Below are positions 1-8,059 of a DNA stretch of 64,000 bases, in pieces. Under the pieces are notes generated by a model. The model saw only the letters and a list, made by a program, of their open reading frames with translations. It searched no databases and was not told the origin of the DNA. The translations under genes and the position numbers were made by a program. The stretch is taken from contig NZ_SWKN01000011.1 in assembly GCF_005871185.1 (NCBI RefSeq), forward strand, positions 1-64,000, given 5' to 3'. The stretch's first letter is position 1. Every line of letters starts with the position of its first letter. The DNA is from Limnobacter alexandrii (lineage in GTDB: Bacteria; Pseudomonadota; Gammaproteobacteria; Burkholderiales; Burkholderiaceae_B).

Positions 1-317
1 TATCCCGATGCTGCCAGCGCGACGTAATGCCACGGCGGAATGCTATCCCGATGCTGCCAGCGCGACGTAATGCCACGGCGGAACGCTATACCGATGGTGA
101 CAGGCGCGACGCAATGCCACGGCGGAACGCTATACCGATGGTGACAGGCGCGACGCAATGCCACGGCGGAACGCTATCCCGATGGTGACAGGCGCGACGC
201 AATGCCACGGCGGAACGCTATCCCGATGGTGACAGGCGCGACGCAATGCCACGGCGGAACGCTATCCCGATGCTGCCAGCGCGACGTAATGCCACGGCGG
301 AATGCTATACCGATGGG
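1..317. repeat. 43/44-bp GC-rich tandem repeat array
   Basis: Seven full units start at 1, 44, 87, 131, 175, 219 and 263, and a broken eighth starts at 306. Two unit types alternate in blocks: a 43-bp type carrying CTGCCAGC (units 1, 2 and 7) and a 44-bp type carrying GTGACAGGC (units 3 to 6). All share TGCCACGGCGGAA followed by TGC or CGC. The array probably continues left of the window. The mixture of 43 and 44 bp breaks any reading frame, so it is unlikely to code. There are no unique spacers, so it is not a CRISPR. It is richer in G+C than the flanking DNA. From about 318 to 465 I see no further feature. Confidence 0.9.
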
Positions 318-465
318 CCGCTGAATCAGGGTTCTTGGAAAATCTGAAAACTGATATCTCACGGAAACCAATCCAATGTCTGGAGATCACGCAATACAGC
401 AGGCTTTAGTAAATCCATTTTCATGGAAAAAAACGATGGAAATGATGTGGATCCTTGATCAAAAC

Positions 466-900
466 TTAATTTCGACACAAAGTTAGTACAGGATCACTTG
501 GTTCCACACCGTTGGCAACAGCCATTTCACGATAGGAATCGAAAAGCTCGGCTCCATCGGCGTTGAGAACATCAAGGTATCGACCTTTCGCCTTGCCCAG
601 TCTAACCGCTAGATTGTGGTCAGCCCCGCGCAACAGAAACCCAGCACATGTGGAGGGTTTCTTGTGGCCTGACTCGTGACAACCAAAGGTTCGATCGGCC
701 ATGTCGTAGGCTGTGTGAGCCGAGATTCGGAAGGCTTGGGCAGGGAATGTGCCGACTTGGCTTGTTCGCCATGGGCAACTCTTGCACGGAGACTTTCTGT
801 ACTCGTGGCCACCGCCAGCGACACTCACAACCTGATGATGATGATCTGCTGGAGTGATTTTCTCAATTCGTGATTGTCGGGATTTTTTGATCTCAGCCAT
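466..900 (-). CDS. DUF6283-like small Cys/His protein
   Basis: A 144-residue protein with a basic N-terminus and a conserved-looking cluster: PCKSCPWR near residue 38, then FGCHESGH and CAGFLL further on. The CxxCPWR plus H/C-rich pattern is what I associate with the DUF6283 family of phage and mobile-element proteins, whose function is unknown to me. The Cys and His residues could bind a metal. The start codon at 900 has only a weak upstream purine stretch. It reads in the same direction as the ligase gene behind it but is separated from it by a hairpin. Confidence 0.6.
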   Translation of the reverse strand: MAEIKKSRQSRIEKITPADHHHQVVSVAGGGHEYRKSPCKSCPWRTSQVGTFPAQAFRISAHTAYDMADRTFGCHESGHKKPSTCAGFLLRGADHNLAVRLGKAKGRYLDVLNADGAELFDSYREMAVANGVEPSDPVLTLCRN

Positions 901-940
901 GAGTTTTCACATTTTGATCGTTAAATTCGCCGGCAACACA

Positions 941-968
941 AGGAGGAGAGCATTACAGCCCTCCTCTC
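941..968 (-). terminator. possible terminator after the ligase gene
   Basis: Arms GAGGAG (about 942-949) and CTCCTC (961-966) form a stem just past the ligase stop codon. Read leftward, the stem is followed by a mixed T/G stretch rather than a clean T run, so it is only a moderate terminator candidate. Confidence 0.4.
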
Positions 969-996
969 GTCGGTTAAAGCTAGTTCAGATTACGCT

Positions 997-2130
997 TTAC
1001 AGAAGCTGATCTGAGCCTTTTTTGTATGACAACTTCTCAATCGAACAGTCAAGCTCGGTTAAATCGGTTCTAACCCGCTTAAATGAGGGTTCAAAGAGCG
1101 ATCCGCCGTTGGGGTAGGCATACAGGTACTTCACGTCAATCAACGTCTCTGGAGCCGGAATAGAGGCGTTAACCGGAATTGTGACGTTTCCAACGGCGAC
1201 CCAGTTTGTGCCATCCAAAACACCCATCTGTACGCTGCGCTTGGTGGGGTGAACACTAAGCACCTTCACGGTTGCGTCTTTCCAAAACTTCAGCTTGAAG
1301 TGAGTGTTGTGAGACAGACCCGGCTCGATAATGGAGTCCCATTTTTTCAACACCAGCCCTTCTTCAGAATCGAATTCCGCTATCGCCTTCACTTGTTCAA
1401 AGAGCAGACCGTCCTGCACGTATTCGACCTTGAAAAACTTCTCAAAACCGTAGAACTCGATTTCATGTTGCAAGGTGGTCATCAGCATGGCTCGGAGGTG
1501 AAAACTTGCCTTGGACTCTCGCAAATCCTCGCCCTTGTATTTAAGTAAGTCGAAAATTACCAAAGTCTCGCCCATGTCTTCGCAGTCCCATGCGAATGAT
1601 TCACCGCCGCTTTTCTGGGCAAACTCAACAAGTGCATCAGCAAGGTGTTGACGCACTTGCACCTTCTCGCCCTTGCGATTGCCAAACAAGGCTGCACCAT
1701 TGTCGTAGGATGCGAATCGACGCTCACCGTCGTACTTCAACTGGATGCCGTATTCCATGGTCTTGCAGAGTTCTTCGGCCTGTGCTTCATCAATGGGAAT
1801 CAACAGCTGGGGATCAAAGTCGATCTTCTCTGGCTTGGACGCAATGATGCTCTGCACATCGGCGTTCACGGCCTCACCGGCTGGGTAATAATCATCGCGC
1901 AGCTTTTCACGAAGGGTTTTGTCATAAACCTTCTGGGCGATCTCCAGAGATGTTGGAGAGGCTGTTTTCAAGCCACGGGTAAGGGTCGAACCGCGCTTGC
2001 CGTTGGCGTAACGAACCAGATAGCCGTCGGTGTTTTTTTCAAGAGCCAGATGATATTCCTTGTTGGAACTTCCCTTGGTGCAATACAGAACAGTCGATGA
2101 CAGGATGTCGGCCTGAGAGGCAGTACTCAT
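997..2130 (-). CDS. WGR-domain ATP-dependent DNA ligase
   Basis: The predicted 377-residue protein begins with a WGR-like domain (about residues 12-80, with the YANGKRGS segment), the poly-ADP-ribose-polymerase-associated nucleic-acid-binding fold. It continues into an ATP-dependent ligase adenylation domain. Motif I is KYDGER at 132-137, making K132 the expected adenylated lysine; EEGLVLKKW resembles motif V. A C-terminal OB-like domain follows (WKDATVKVL onward). The start at 2130 is chosen because GGAG lies at ribosome-binding distance; an in-frame ATG 24 codons upstream has none. Its expected role is sealing nicks in duplex DNA. Together with the primase, SSB and helicases elsewhere it suggests self-supplied DNA metabolism. 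Confidence 0.85.
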   Translation of the reverse strand: MSTASQADILSSTVLYCTKGSSNKEYHLALEKNTDGYLVRYANGKRGSTLTRGLKTASPTSLEIAQKVYDKTLREKLRDDYYPAGEAVNADVQSIIASKPEKIDFDPQLLIPIDEAQAEELCKTMEYGIQLKYDGERRFASYDNGAALFGNRKGEKVQVRQHLADALVEFAQKSGGESFAWDCEDMGETLVIFDLLKYKGEDLRESKASFHLRAMLMTTLQHEIEFYGFEKFFKVEYVQDGLLFEQVKAIAEFDSEEGLVLKKWDSIIEPGLSHNTHFKLKFWKDATVKVLSVHPTKRSVQMGVLDGTNWVAVGNVTIPVNASIPAPETLIDVKYLYAYPNGGSLFEPSFKRVRTDLTELDCSIEKLSYKKGSDQLL

Positions 2131-2146
2131 AATGATCTCCGATGAA

Positions 2147-2167
2147 AGTGAGGGGTGAACACTCACT
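2147..2167. promoter_or_regulatory. inverted repeat in ligase leader
   Basis: AGTGAG (2147-2152) and CTCACT (2162-2167) are exact 6-bp inverted arms separated by 9 bp, just upstream of the ligase ribosome-binding site. It may be an operator or an mRNA hairpin. Confidence 0.4.
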
Positions 2168-2271
2168 ATGCAACAAGATCGGTTTTGCGCAAGTTTTGCC
2201 AAGCCACCACCAAGCCAAGTCCTGAAAACGAGAAACGTCGTTCCTTGCGCCGAGGTGTGCGTTCTACTCTC

Positions 2272-2682
2272 CTAGATTGACGTTTCCCATTTTTTAATCA
2301 TTTCCTGAAGTGCGTGATTGGCCATCAGGGTGCTGGCGGCAAGTATGTATTGCGTGAGCGTTTCACCTTGGTAGACTTGTGCAGCCACATCGCCATCGGT
2401 AATATTCAGTGAGTTCTGAATAACCCCCGCCATTTCATCAGAGGATCGCGCAATGTACCGGGCAATCGCCTCGTTTGCAGCAACGATGTCAGAACGCTGT
2501 GAGTCGGTTAAGCCGTAGTACTCCGGATCAACTCGACCAAAGCCGTTTTCGCTGAGCGATAGATCGTGGATCTGAATGTCGTCGAAGATCAAACAAATCT
2601 GTGCAATCTCTTGGTTTTCCAGCTCGCACCCAGCGATCAATTCAGCCTGTACAGGCGCAACGCAAATTTCTCGTGATGTCAT
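2272..2682 (-). CDS. unassigned acidic protein
   Basis: A 136-residue protein that I do not recognise. It is acidic in the first half (ENQEIAQICLIFDDIQIHD) and looks helical in the second half, with no signal peptide or membrane segment. The start at 2682 is preferred over the ATG four codons upstream because GGGAGG lies 5 bp before it. It lies upstream of the ligase gene on the same strand with about 140 bp between them. The good ribosome-binding site and clean frame support a real gene. Confidence 0.65.
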   Translation of the reverse strand: MTSREICVAPVQAELIAGCELENQEIAQICLIFDDIQIHDLSLSENGFGRVDPEYYGLTDSQRSDIVAANEAIARYIARSSDEMAGVIQNSLNITDGDVAAQVYQGETLTQYILAASTLMANHALQEMIKKWETSI

Positions 2683-2844
2683 AAAACCTCCCACATTTGG
2701 TATTGCTCATCAGCCTGGCACATGTAGTTGAATCGTCAAGAAATGAGGGAGGGTGTGAGAACAAGAAGTTGCCAAACCGCGAGTTTCTATTATTCTTTTG
2801 TGTGAATACCAGTTATTAAATGGAACAACTGAATAAATGGTGAT

Positions 2845-3240
2845 ATGAAAAAGAAAGAGGAGAAACTGCTGGAGAAGGTGGCCAAGTTCCATGGTGTCCA
2901 ATCAAAGTGGTGGGAAATCAAAACCTGGCACAACGCCAAGGGTCGCAAGTGGAAGGTGGGCGACGGGCCTCGGTTTCAATCTGGCGTAGAAAGGATGTTC
3001 GGGCTTAACTACCTGAACCCGTGGAATCCACTTGAAGATTCAGCACTGGCCTTGGAATTGGCAGCCCAATATGAAGTGCTTACCAAACACCACGGCAAGT
3101 TTCTCGAAAACATCGGAAAACCGGATGTGGCAAAACTTAGCAAGGAACAAGCTCTCAGGTACGCAATTGTTCTGACACTGGGCGAATTAGCAGAATTGGC
3201 AGACCAAAGCGAAGATCATCAAGAAGGCGACGCAGCATAA
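2845..3240 (+). CDS. unassigned basic/Trp-rich small protein
   Basis: A 131-residue protein, rightward among leftward neighbours. Residues 1-45 are Lys/Trp-rich (KWWEIKTWHN, GRKWKVGDG), which suggests nucleic-acid contact. The C-terminal part is helical and ends in an acidic tail. There is no membrane segment. I do not recognise the family. The ribosome-binding site is weak (GGTGA), so translation is less certain than for its neighbours, but codon use and composition look protein-like. Confidence 0.55.
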   Translation: MKKKEEKLLEKVAKFHGVQSKWWEIKTWHNAKGRKWKVGDGPRFQSGVERMFGLNYLNPWNPLEDSALALELAAQYEVLTKHHGKFLENIGKPDVAKLSKEQALRYAIVLTLGELAELADQSEDHQEGDAA

Positions 3241-3310
3241 GTAAGGCGCGCACCCCCTCCTCGTTCAATCAAGATTACTTGTCTACTTTCTTCATTTAAT
3301 CCATCTGCGA

Positions 3311-4096
3311 TTAAGCAATTGCCGGGGAATCGCTGAAATGGGCGAAAAACGGCATATTGAAGAAAAAACAGCTCCCGAGCTGCGTGAGCGTTTGCATAGC
3401 ACTGAACTGTTGGTTCAACTTATACATATTGGCCATTCGCACAGTTTCGAAAATTGTAGTGCGCTGGCCAAGCCAACCAACCGGCAAATCTTCAGTTTTT
3501 TGAAACGCCAGGGGATGGTGTCGCTCGATGGTTGCAGGAATCGGAGAATAGACAATGACTGTACCCATGTGCAATTCGTTTAAGGCAGTTATCAACAAAT
3601 CGAGCAATGCTGCAGCTTGGTCCTCATACGATCTTGTGACAGCGAAATCAGTGATGATTGAGAACTGGTTTGCATTATCTGGAATATTGTCTCCGTTGGG
3701 ACCAAAGAGGCGTACTAATTCTTGAGGAAGTAGCGGATGGAGTGATTCAGAGTCCAGACATTCAAGCTTCTCCTGAAATGAATATTTGCGGTTTTTGAGT
3801 TCTAAAAATCGGTTGGTATATGCAAATGCAAGAACCCCGGATTGTTTGCTTACAATCTGATACAAAGTATTCTCTTCATCAAGCGGTACCTCGAATATCC
3901 TAATGTCACCTATCGCGTAACAGTACTTGCTACTGGAAAAACAGACCGGATCCAGTCGATCATCCAGGCTTGAGTTCAAAGGGAGGCTTAGCTTTATGAG
4001 GCGCAATAAATTAACAGGACTTTCAAACAGGGGCTGACCCAATAAGAAATTCATGTATTCCATATGGGTGGCTGAGAAAAACTGAATATTGTTCAT
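3311..4096 (-). CDS. unassigned 261-residue protein
   Basis: A soluble-looking protein with no clear motif that I recognise and no signal peptide. The middle part (FSIITDFAVTRSYEDQAAALLDLLITALNEL, written here only as residues about 148-176) looks like a strand followed by a long helix. It is monocistronic, transcribed leftward, and has a degenerate copy of the 27-bp box described in the findings 66 bp before its start. The ribosome-binding site is weak (AGAAATG context). Confidence 0.55.
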   Translation of the reverse strand: MNNIQFFSATHMEYMNFLLGQPLFESPVNLLRLIKLSLPLNSSLDDRLDPVCFSSSKYCYAIGDIRIFEVPLDEENTLYQIVSKQSGVLAFAYTNRFLELKNRKYSFQEKLECLDSESLHPLLPQELVRLFGPNGDNIPDNANQFSIITDFAVTRSYEDQAAALLDLLITALNELHMGTVIVYSPIPATIERHHPLAFQKTEDLPVGWLGQRTTIFETVRMANMYKLNQQFSAMQTLTQLGSCFFFNMPFFAHFSDSPAIA

Positions 4097-4161
4097 TTCT
4101 TATTTTTGATCTGGTGAGGCGTTAGTTCATTCTAGCCCCCTGATTTCGTAAGCCCGTTTGT

Positions 4162-4188
4162 CGAAAAGGTCAAAAAAGTTGACTTTGG
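4162..4188. promoter_or_regulatory. degenerate 27-bp box (copy 8)
   Basis: It matches the dispersed box in frame: CGAAA at the left, an A run at bases 11-16 and TTT at bases 23-25. It lacks the GG at 18-19 and the terminal CA. It lies 66 bp before the start codon of the leftward gene ending at 3311, like the better copies. It is the weakest member apart from the copy at 35709. Confidence 0.35.
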
Positions 4189-4211
4189 GTTTGATGGGCG
4201 GAGCACAAAGA

Positions 4212-4247
4212 AGAAAAGCACCCACTGGGAAGGTCCAGAAGGTGCTT
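4212..4247 (-). terminator. rho-independent terminator
   Basis: AAGCACC (4216-4222) pairs with GGTGCTT (4241-4247). Read leftward, the stem is followed by TTCTTCTTT. It ends the gene at 4306-5274. Confidence 0.6.
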
Positions 4248-4305
4248 GAGATTTGCTGAATTCCGATAAAAGCAGCTGATGATTCAGCCGCAGATTCGTC
4301 ACGAG

Positions 4306-5274
4306 TTATAGGTAATCGGTGTCGTGATCAGCCAATGAGCCTGGCGGAAATGAAAACACTGGCTTTCCATACAGTGACTCCATTTCGGAAGGATCAATGC
4401 CATAGGTGCCTGACACCTGTGCGTCGGCCCGGGGCGCAGCATTATCCCGGTCAGAAATGATCGTGCCATGGCCTTTGGAGATTAGGCTGCCCGCAGCCCA
4501 GTGGCCAGTGAGTTTTAAGTTACTGTGAACCTTCAAACCCGAATACACCGGCAACACAGAACCATTGACCTTCACTGAATATTTCACACCCTCGGTCTGA
4601 ACCACTCGAAGCGCGAAATTCTTGGGTAATGCGATCCCAAGCATGTTGGCCTGGCGGCGAATGTCCAGGTGAATTAGGCGCTCGACCCACTGCAACTCGG
4701 TGAACATTTGACGATTCAAAATATTGACGGGCAAAACCAGTGTGTCAATAACGTACTCACAGAGATATTCAGACTTGAATTGTGCATCAACGGACTCAGT
4801 TGTTCGCCTGAACTTGTTGGAGTCAAATATCTGGTTGACCATTTCACACAGCATGTGGGTGTATTGAACAGCCAAGCGTATTGCGGCTGGCCCAACAAAT
4901 CGAATTCCCACGCTTTTTCGGGTGTGAAAAAAGCGAATCATCGCCATTGAGTCGTCATTGGCACGCTGTCCGTCGTTATACAACTGAGTGGTTTCAATCG
5001 CCCAATTAGGCTCATATTCACGAATTCGAAGGTCTGCGTGGGCAAGTACTGGCCCAACTTTGTTCGTGGATGTAGAGATGGGATGTCCCTGTGAGTTGCA
5101 TGCGAACAACTCAGATGGAAGTGAATCCAGTCCAGACTTTATCAACTCATGATTTTTGGCACTGAGTTTTCTGCGGAATGCCGGCGCTGACAAATGACGA
5201 CGCAGTGTCCACTGCAGGGTCACAATTTTGGCGGTTTGCTTTTCTACGCTGTTGTTGGTGTGAAGAGTCAGCAC
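4306..5274 (-). CDS. unassigned protein with weak RAMP/Cas6-like tail
   Basis: About 322 residues. A GTG start at 5274 is preferred because GGGA lies 6 bp before it; a TTG four codons upstream is also open. The central part is helical (residues 110-220). Near residues 255-280 the chain alternates hydrophobic strands and ends in GHWAAGSLISKGHGTI. This loosely recalls the glycine-rich loop at the end of Cas6-type RAMP endoribonucleases, which also occur in plasmid type IV CRISPR systems. No CRISPR array or other cas gene is present, so the resemblance is only a lead and the function should be read as unknown. Confidence 0.6.
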   Translation of the reverse strand: MLTLHTNNSVEKQTAKIVTLQWTLRRHLSAPAFRRKLSAKNHELIKSGLDSLPSELFACNSQGHPISTSTNKVGPVLAHADLRIREYEPNWAIETTQLYNDGQRANDDSMAMIRFFHTRKSVGIRFVGPAAIRLAVQYTHMLCEMVNQIFDSNKFRRTTESVDAQFKSEYLCEYVIDTLVLPVNILNRQMFTELQWVERLIHLDIRRQANMLGIALPKNFALRVVQTEGVKYSVKVNGSVLPVYSGLKVHSNLKLTGHWAAGSLISKGHGTIISDRDNAAPRADAQVSGTYGIDPSEMESLYGKPVFSFPPGSLADHDTDYL

Positions 5275-5418
5275 GATAAATCCCAAGTCGTTTAATTACC
5301 GCCATTTAAACAAACATTCGTTTCTTGGCAAGTTATAGACGCAAGACAGACATACTCGTTCGACTATCACACAGCGCAAAGATGCCTAAATGTAGGAAGA
5401 AATATGACATTGCCCATT

Positions 5419-6717
5419 TTATGACAACACGTCTTCATGCTGGTAGATTCGGACAGATTTGTACCCTGGCTGGGACATGGCCAACACCTGGCTGAAATGT
5501 ACCAGGACTCCAGCAGGGTGATGGTTTCTTGCGTCTTGAACAAATTCATTGATCTGTTCCATCTTCGGGATTGGGTGAAACGCCAGTTCAATCGGATCAC
5601 TTAAGGCGGCTTCGCCCGAGGCACATCGCCCAACAAGCTCGACATACTCAAGGTCCATTTCACCAAAGGCTTTCAAAATGAATTCATCCATCGTCGCCAA
5701 ATTCTCAACAATTTCTATGACACGCCCATGGCGAACTCTGGCCAGATGTTGAACACTACCGGTGTAAGCCGTTGTAATTGAGGTTCGACTGTGGCCAAGC
5801 CTTTCACTCAGTTCGCGACGTGCCTCCAGTTGAGATTTGGTCGGAATCAGTAACCCGCCCCTCACCGGGGACTGAACGCCGGTGAGCATTTCAAAGGTGT
5901 CGTTGGCATATTGATGTCGCAATCCGTGGGCAGTCACCCCCAAACCCTCTTTGTTAATTCCAAGTTTTCTCAATACACGGTAAACACGGTCGCGGTTTTG
6001 CTGCAGGTTGCGCCGCGGGTTGCCCAGAGTGCCGTCTTTTCTTTTCACCTGTTGCTTGAGCCTTTCAATTACTTCCCTTTGTTTGTCCGTCTCGATCGGC
6101 ACAAGCCGGGGCCTTCTCCCCTTGGTGCCGTCGATCACGTAGAGCTGCCCGCCCTGGGTGCTCGATTCCGTGAGTTTTTGCTGAGTCGCTTCAGTCAAAC
6201 GCAGACCGAAGGCTCCAGCCAATTCAACAATATTGGCCACAAAATGATCCTCGGCCGCAATCTTGGGAAGTAACTCTTCCAGCTTTATGTTTTTCGCCGA
6301 CCATGATTTGTCCTCAAGGGCGGTTTTGGAAACCACGACCTTTGTCGGATCACTCACCAGCTGTGCCGATTTGGGAACCAGGTGCCCTTTGCCGATAGCT
6401 CGCATCGCCACCCGTAAAAATGACAAGTAATTTTGAAGCGTCGCCGCCGATAAATCATCATTCTCCCAATGTTCTACCAAGGCATGAATGTGCTTAGCTT
6501 TGAACTGCTCTGGGCTGGATACCGCAAAGCCCTTTGAGCGCAATATCTCAACAGCGTGCACAAGGCAGTCAAAACGGCATTCAATTGTTCGAAATGAAGC
6601 GCGCTCGGATTTCAACTTCCCCGAGTGGTTCACCCGAGAAGTTCTGCTTTTGTTCATCAAATGCTCATTTACGAATTCTCGCGTAGCATTTCGCCATTCA
6701 GTAGTGTCAGTTTTCAT
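5419..6717 (-). CDS. tyrosine recombinase / integrase
   Basis: A 432-residue site-specific recombinase. It has a SAM-like N-terminal core-binding region (about residues 40-115) and a C-terminal catalytic domain carrying the complete set: R173 (AFGLRLTEA), K199 (DGTKGRR), H264-x-x-R267 (HGLRHQYA), H309 (LGHSRTS) and the nucleophile Y318. About 110 further residues after Y318 form an extra C-terminal extension. The domain layout resembles the plasmid and ICE integrase-domain proteins rather than XerC/D. It could resolve multimers or integrate the element. The start has GGAAAG close by. A long gene-free stretch precedes it. Confidence 0.85.
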   Translation of the reverse strand: MKTDTTEWRNATREFVNEHLMNKSRTSRVNHSGKLKSERASFRTIECRFDCLVHAVEILRSKGFAVSSPEQFKAKHIHALVEHWENDDLSAATLQNYLSFLRVAMRAIGKGHLVPKSAQLVSDPTKVVVSKTALEDKSWSAKNIKLEELLPKIAAEDHFVANIVELAGAFGLRLTEATQQKLTESSTQGGQLYVIDGTKGRRPRLVPIETDKQREVIERLKQQVKRKDGTLGNPRRNLQQNRDRVYRVLRKLGINKEGLGVTAHGLRHQYANDTFEMLTGVQSPVRGGLLIPTKSQLEARRELSERLGHSRTSITTAYTGSVQHLARVRHGRVIEIVENLATMDEFILKAFGEMDLEYVELVGRCASGEAALSDPIELAFHPIPKMEQINEFVQDARNHHPAGVLVHFSQVLAMSQPGYKSVRIYQHEDVLS

Positions 6718-6882
6718 AATCTTTCCGGTCTAGTACGTGAGTAACGAAGCCCTGAACATGCAGGTACCGAACCATGCACATCCCCCACCCCTTTCGAGAA
6801 TGGGCACCACAGCGCGCAATGCCTGATGGTGAGTTTGTCTCTTTTGCGGTCATCACGGACAGCCACAAGGGTAAGAGACACC
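6718..6882. other. leader between possible RNA and recombinase, no gene seen
   Basis: No convincing reading frame on either strand. A 60-residue leftward frame here has no ribosome-binding site and no recognisable sequence. The stretch would form the 5' leader of the recombinase mRNA if transcription starts at the promoter proposed near 7511. Confidence 0.5.
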
Positions 6883-7510
6883 CCTAATACACGCATTAGG
6901 TAAAGTAACCGCTCAGGTCTACTCGACTACCTGCAAGGTGTCCCGCCTACGAAAGGCAGCATCCACCGTGCCGCGAAGAACATTGCTCTTCACAAAGGTA
7001 CCTAATACAACAATTCCATTAGTTGCTCAGAAATGAACAACTCGACTTCTTACCCTCAGTCCAAATAAGCACTCGACACGGAACACACAAGCCGGTGCAG
7101 TTGGGATAAGACCAGGCGCACCAAGAACAGCACAACAGTGGTTTGCTCAAAGGCAAATACCGTTAACGCTGAACAGCGACGTGGACTCGAATCTAGAGCC
7201 TGTGGAAAGACTGGGTAAAAAAGAAAGATCGCAAAATTAAATCTGCTTGAAGCCGTATAGGCCAGGATGCGTCTCGCACGATGGGAGACAAACTTTCTAC
7301 TTGTGTAGAGGGATCAAATTAACTGAAAAGATCAGCTCAAGAAGCGCGAACACCGAAGGCTCGCAAACTGGTGCATCAGAGATGCTTTGGTTGAAACCCC
7401 ACATGTGGTTTAAAGCCGCGTTGTAGGGGACGCTGCGACAAGCGCATTAGTAAATGAAATGTAGCTGAAGAGAAGTTTCGACGCAACAGTTATTTTAGCG
7501 CGAAGTAGTG
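6883..7510 (-). ncRNA. candidate large structured RNA
   Basis: About 630 bp without a protein-coding frame but with a regular series of short exact inverted repeats: CCTAAT/ATTAGG (6883-6900), CAGGT/ACCTG (6914-6933), GCCT/AGGC (6945-6957), GAAGA/TCTTC (6975-6991), CTAAT/ATTAG (7002-7022), GTCTC/GAGAC (7271-7289), TCTAC/GTAGA (7296-7309), CTGA/TCAG (7323-7335), GCATC/GATGC (7373-7385) and the palindrome CCACATGTGG (7399-7408). The strand is uncertain; leftward is suggested by a possible promoter at 7511-7537. I cannot match it to a known RNA class. It could instead be recombinase binding arms, since CCTAATAC occurs twice (6883 and 7001). Confidence 0.3.
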
Positions 7511-7537
7511 TTTATATTATTTTTCACAATTGCTTAA
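7511..7537 (-). promoter_or_regulatory. possible leftward promoter
   Basis: On the minus strand TTAAGC and TATAAA are separated by 15 bp (TATAAA complements 7511-7516). It would drive transcription leftward through the hairpin-rich region toward the recombinase. The spacing is short of the ideal 17 bp. Confidence 0.3.
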
Positions 7538-7772
7538 TTTCCATCTCAGCGTTACTCCGCAAGGAAAGGTCGCCTTACTCTATGTGGCTCACAATTGGTT
7601 TTTGTAATTCTCAAGTGTAGGAAATTCGCAAATACTTCTCTGATCGAGGGAGTCTTGTGTTGATGAAAACTACTAGGGTTTGAGAAGTGGACTCTTTGAA
7701 AGCGTTCGAATTGCTGGGCTGATCGTTGGGCGTTTATTGCCAGGCCCATAAAAAATGACGATTGGTCCCTTA

Positions 7773-7914
7773 AATTCTCGGTCAAACTGGCACGAATTCT
7801 GGGTATTTTTTGAAAGAAATGGGATAGCGGGTTTGGCAATCAATCCAAACACGGTAACTTTTACCGAAATTCCCGGTGTCTTTGACCTGCAATCGATATG
7901 CAATTCCACGGTGT
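7773..7914. repeat. degenerate repeats upstream of parM (possible centromere)
   Basis: Four related copies of an AATTCYCGGT-like motif start at 7773, 7795, 7868 and 7902. An inverted repeat CGGTAA-CTT-TTACCG lies at 7852-7866, and TGGGTATTTTTT occurs twice (near 7799 and 8003). Plasmid parM operons usually have their centromere, with short direct repeats, just upstream. The copies here are imperfect, so this is an inference from position. No protein-coding gene is convincing between 7511 and 8059. Confidence 0.35.
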
Positions 7915-8059
7915 TAAAAAAAGTTGGTAAAAATGTCATTGTTTTCACCGAGATTCTTGCGATCACTACTGAAACGCCCGATTTTAGCCAGTTTGAATCG
8001 ATGGGTATTTTTTCTACTCAGGGACAATAGAGCCATTGGTTAACTAACAAGGGCAATGT

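Noticed and set aside
1-317. CRISPR array or repetitive protein gene
   Set aside because: The units are contiguous without unique spacers, and the 43/44-bp mixture destroys any single reading frame.
7180-7215. tRNA or tmRNA T-arm (TTCGAGTCC on the minus strand)
   Set aside because: The flanking bases do not form the 5-bp T stem, and no acceptor stem or anticodon arm surrounds it.
7552-8030. Small genes of about 90 residues on either strand upstream of parM
   Set aside because: The overlapping frames lack ribosome-binding sites and recognisable sequence, and the area has repeat character instead.
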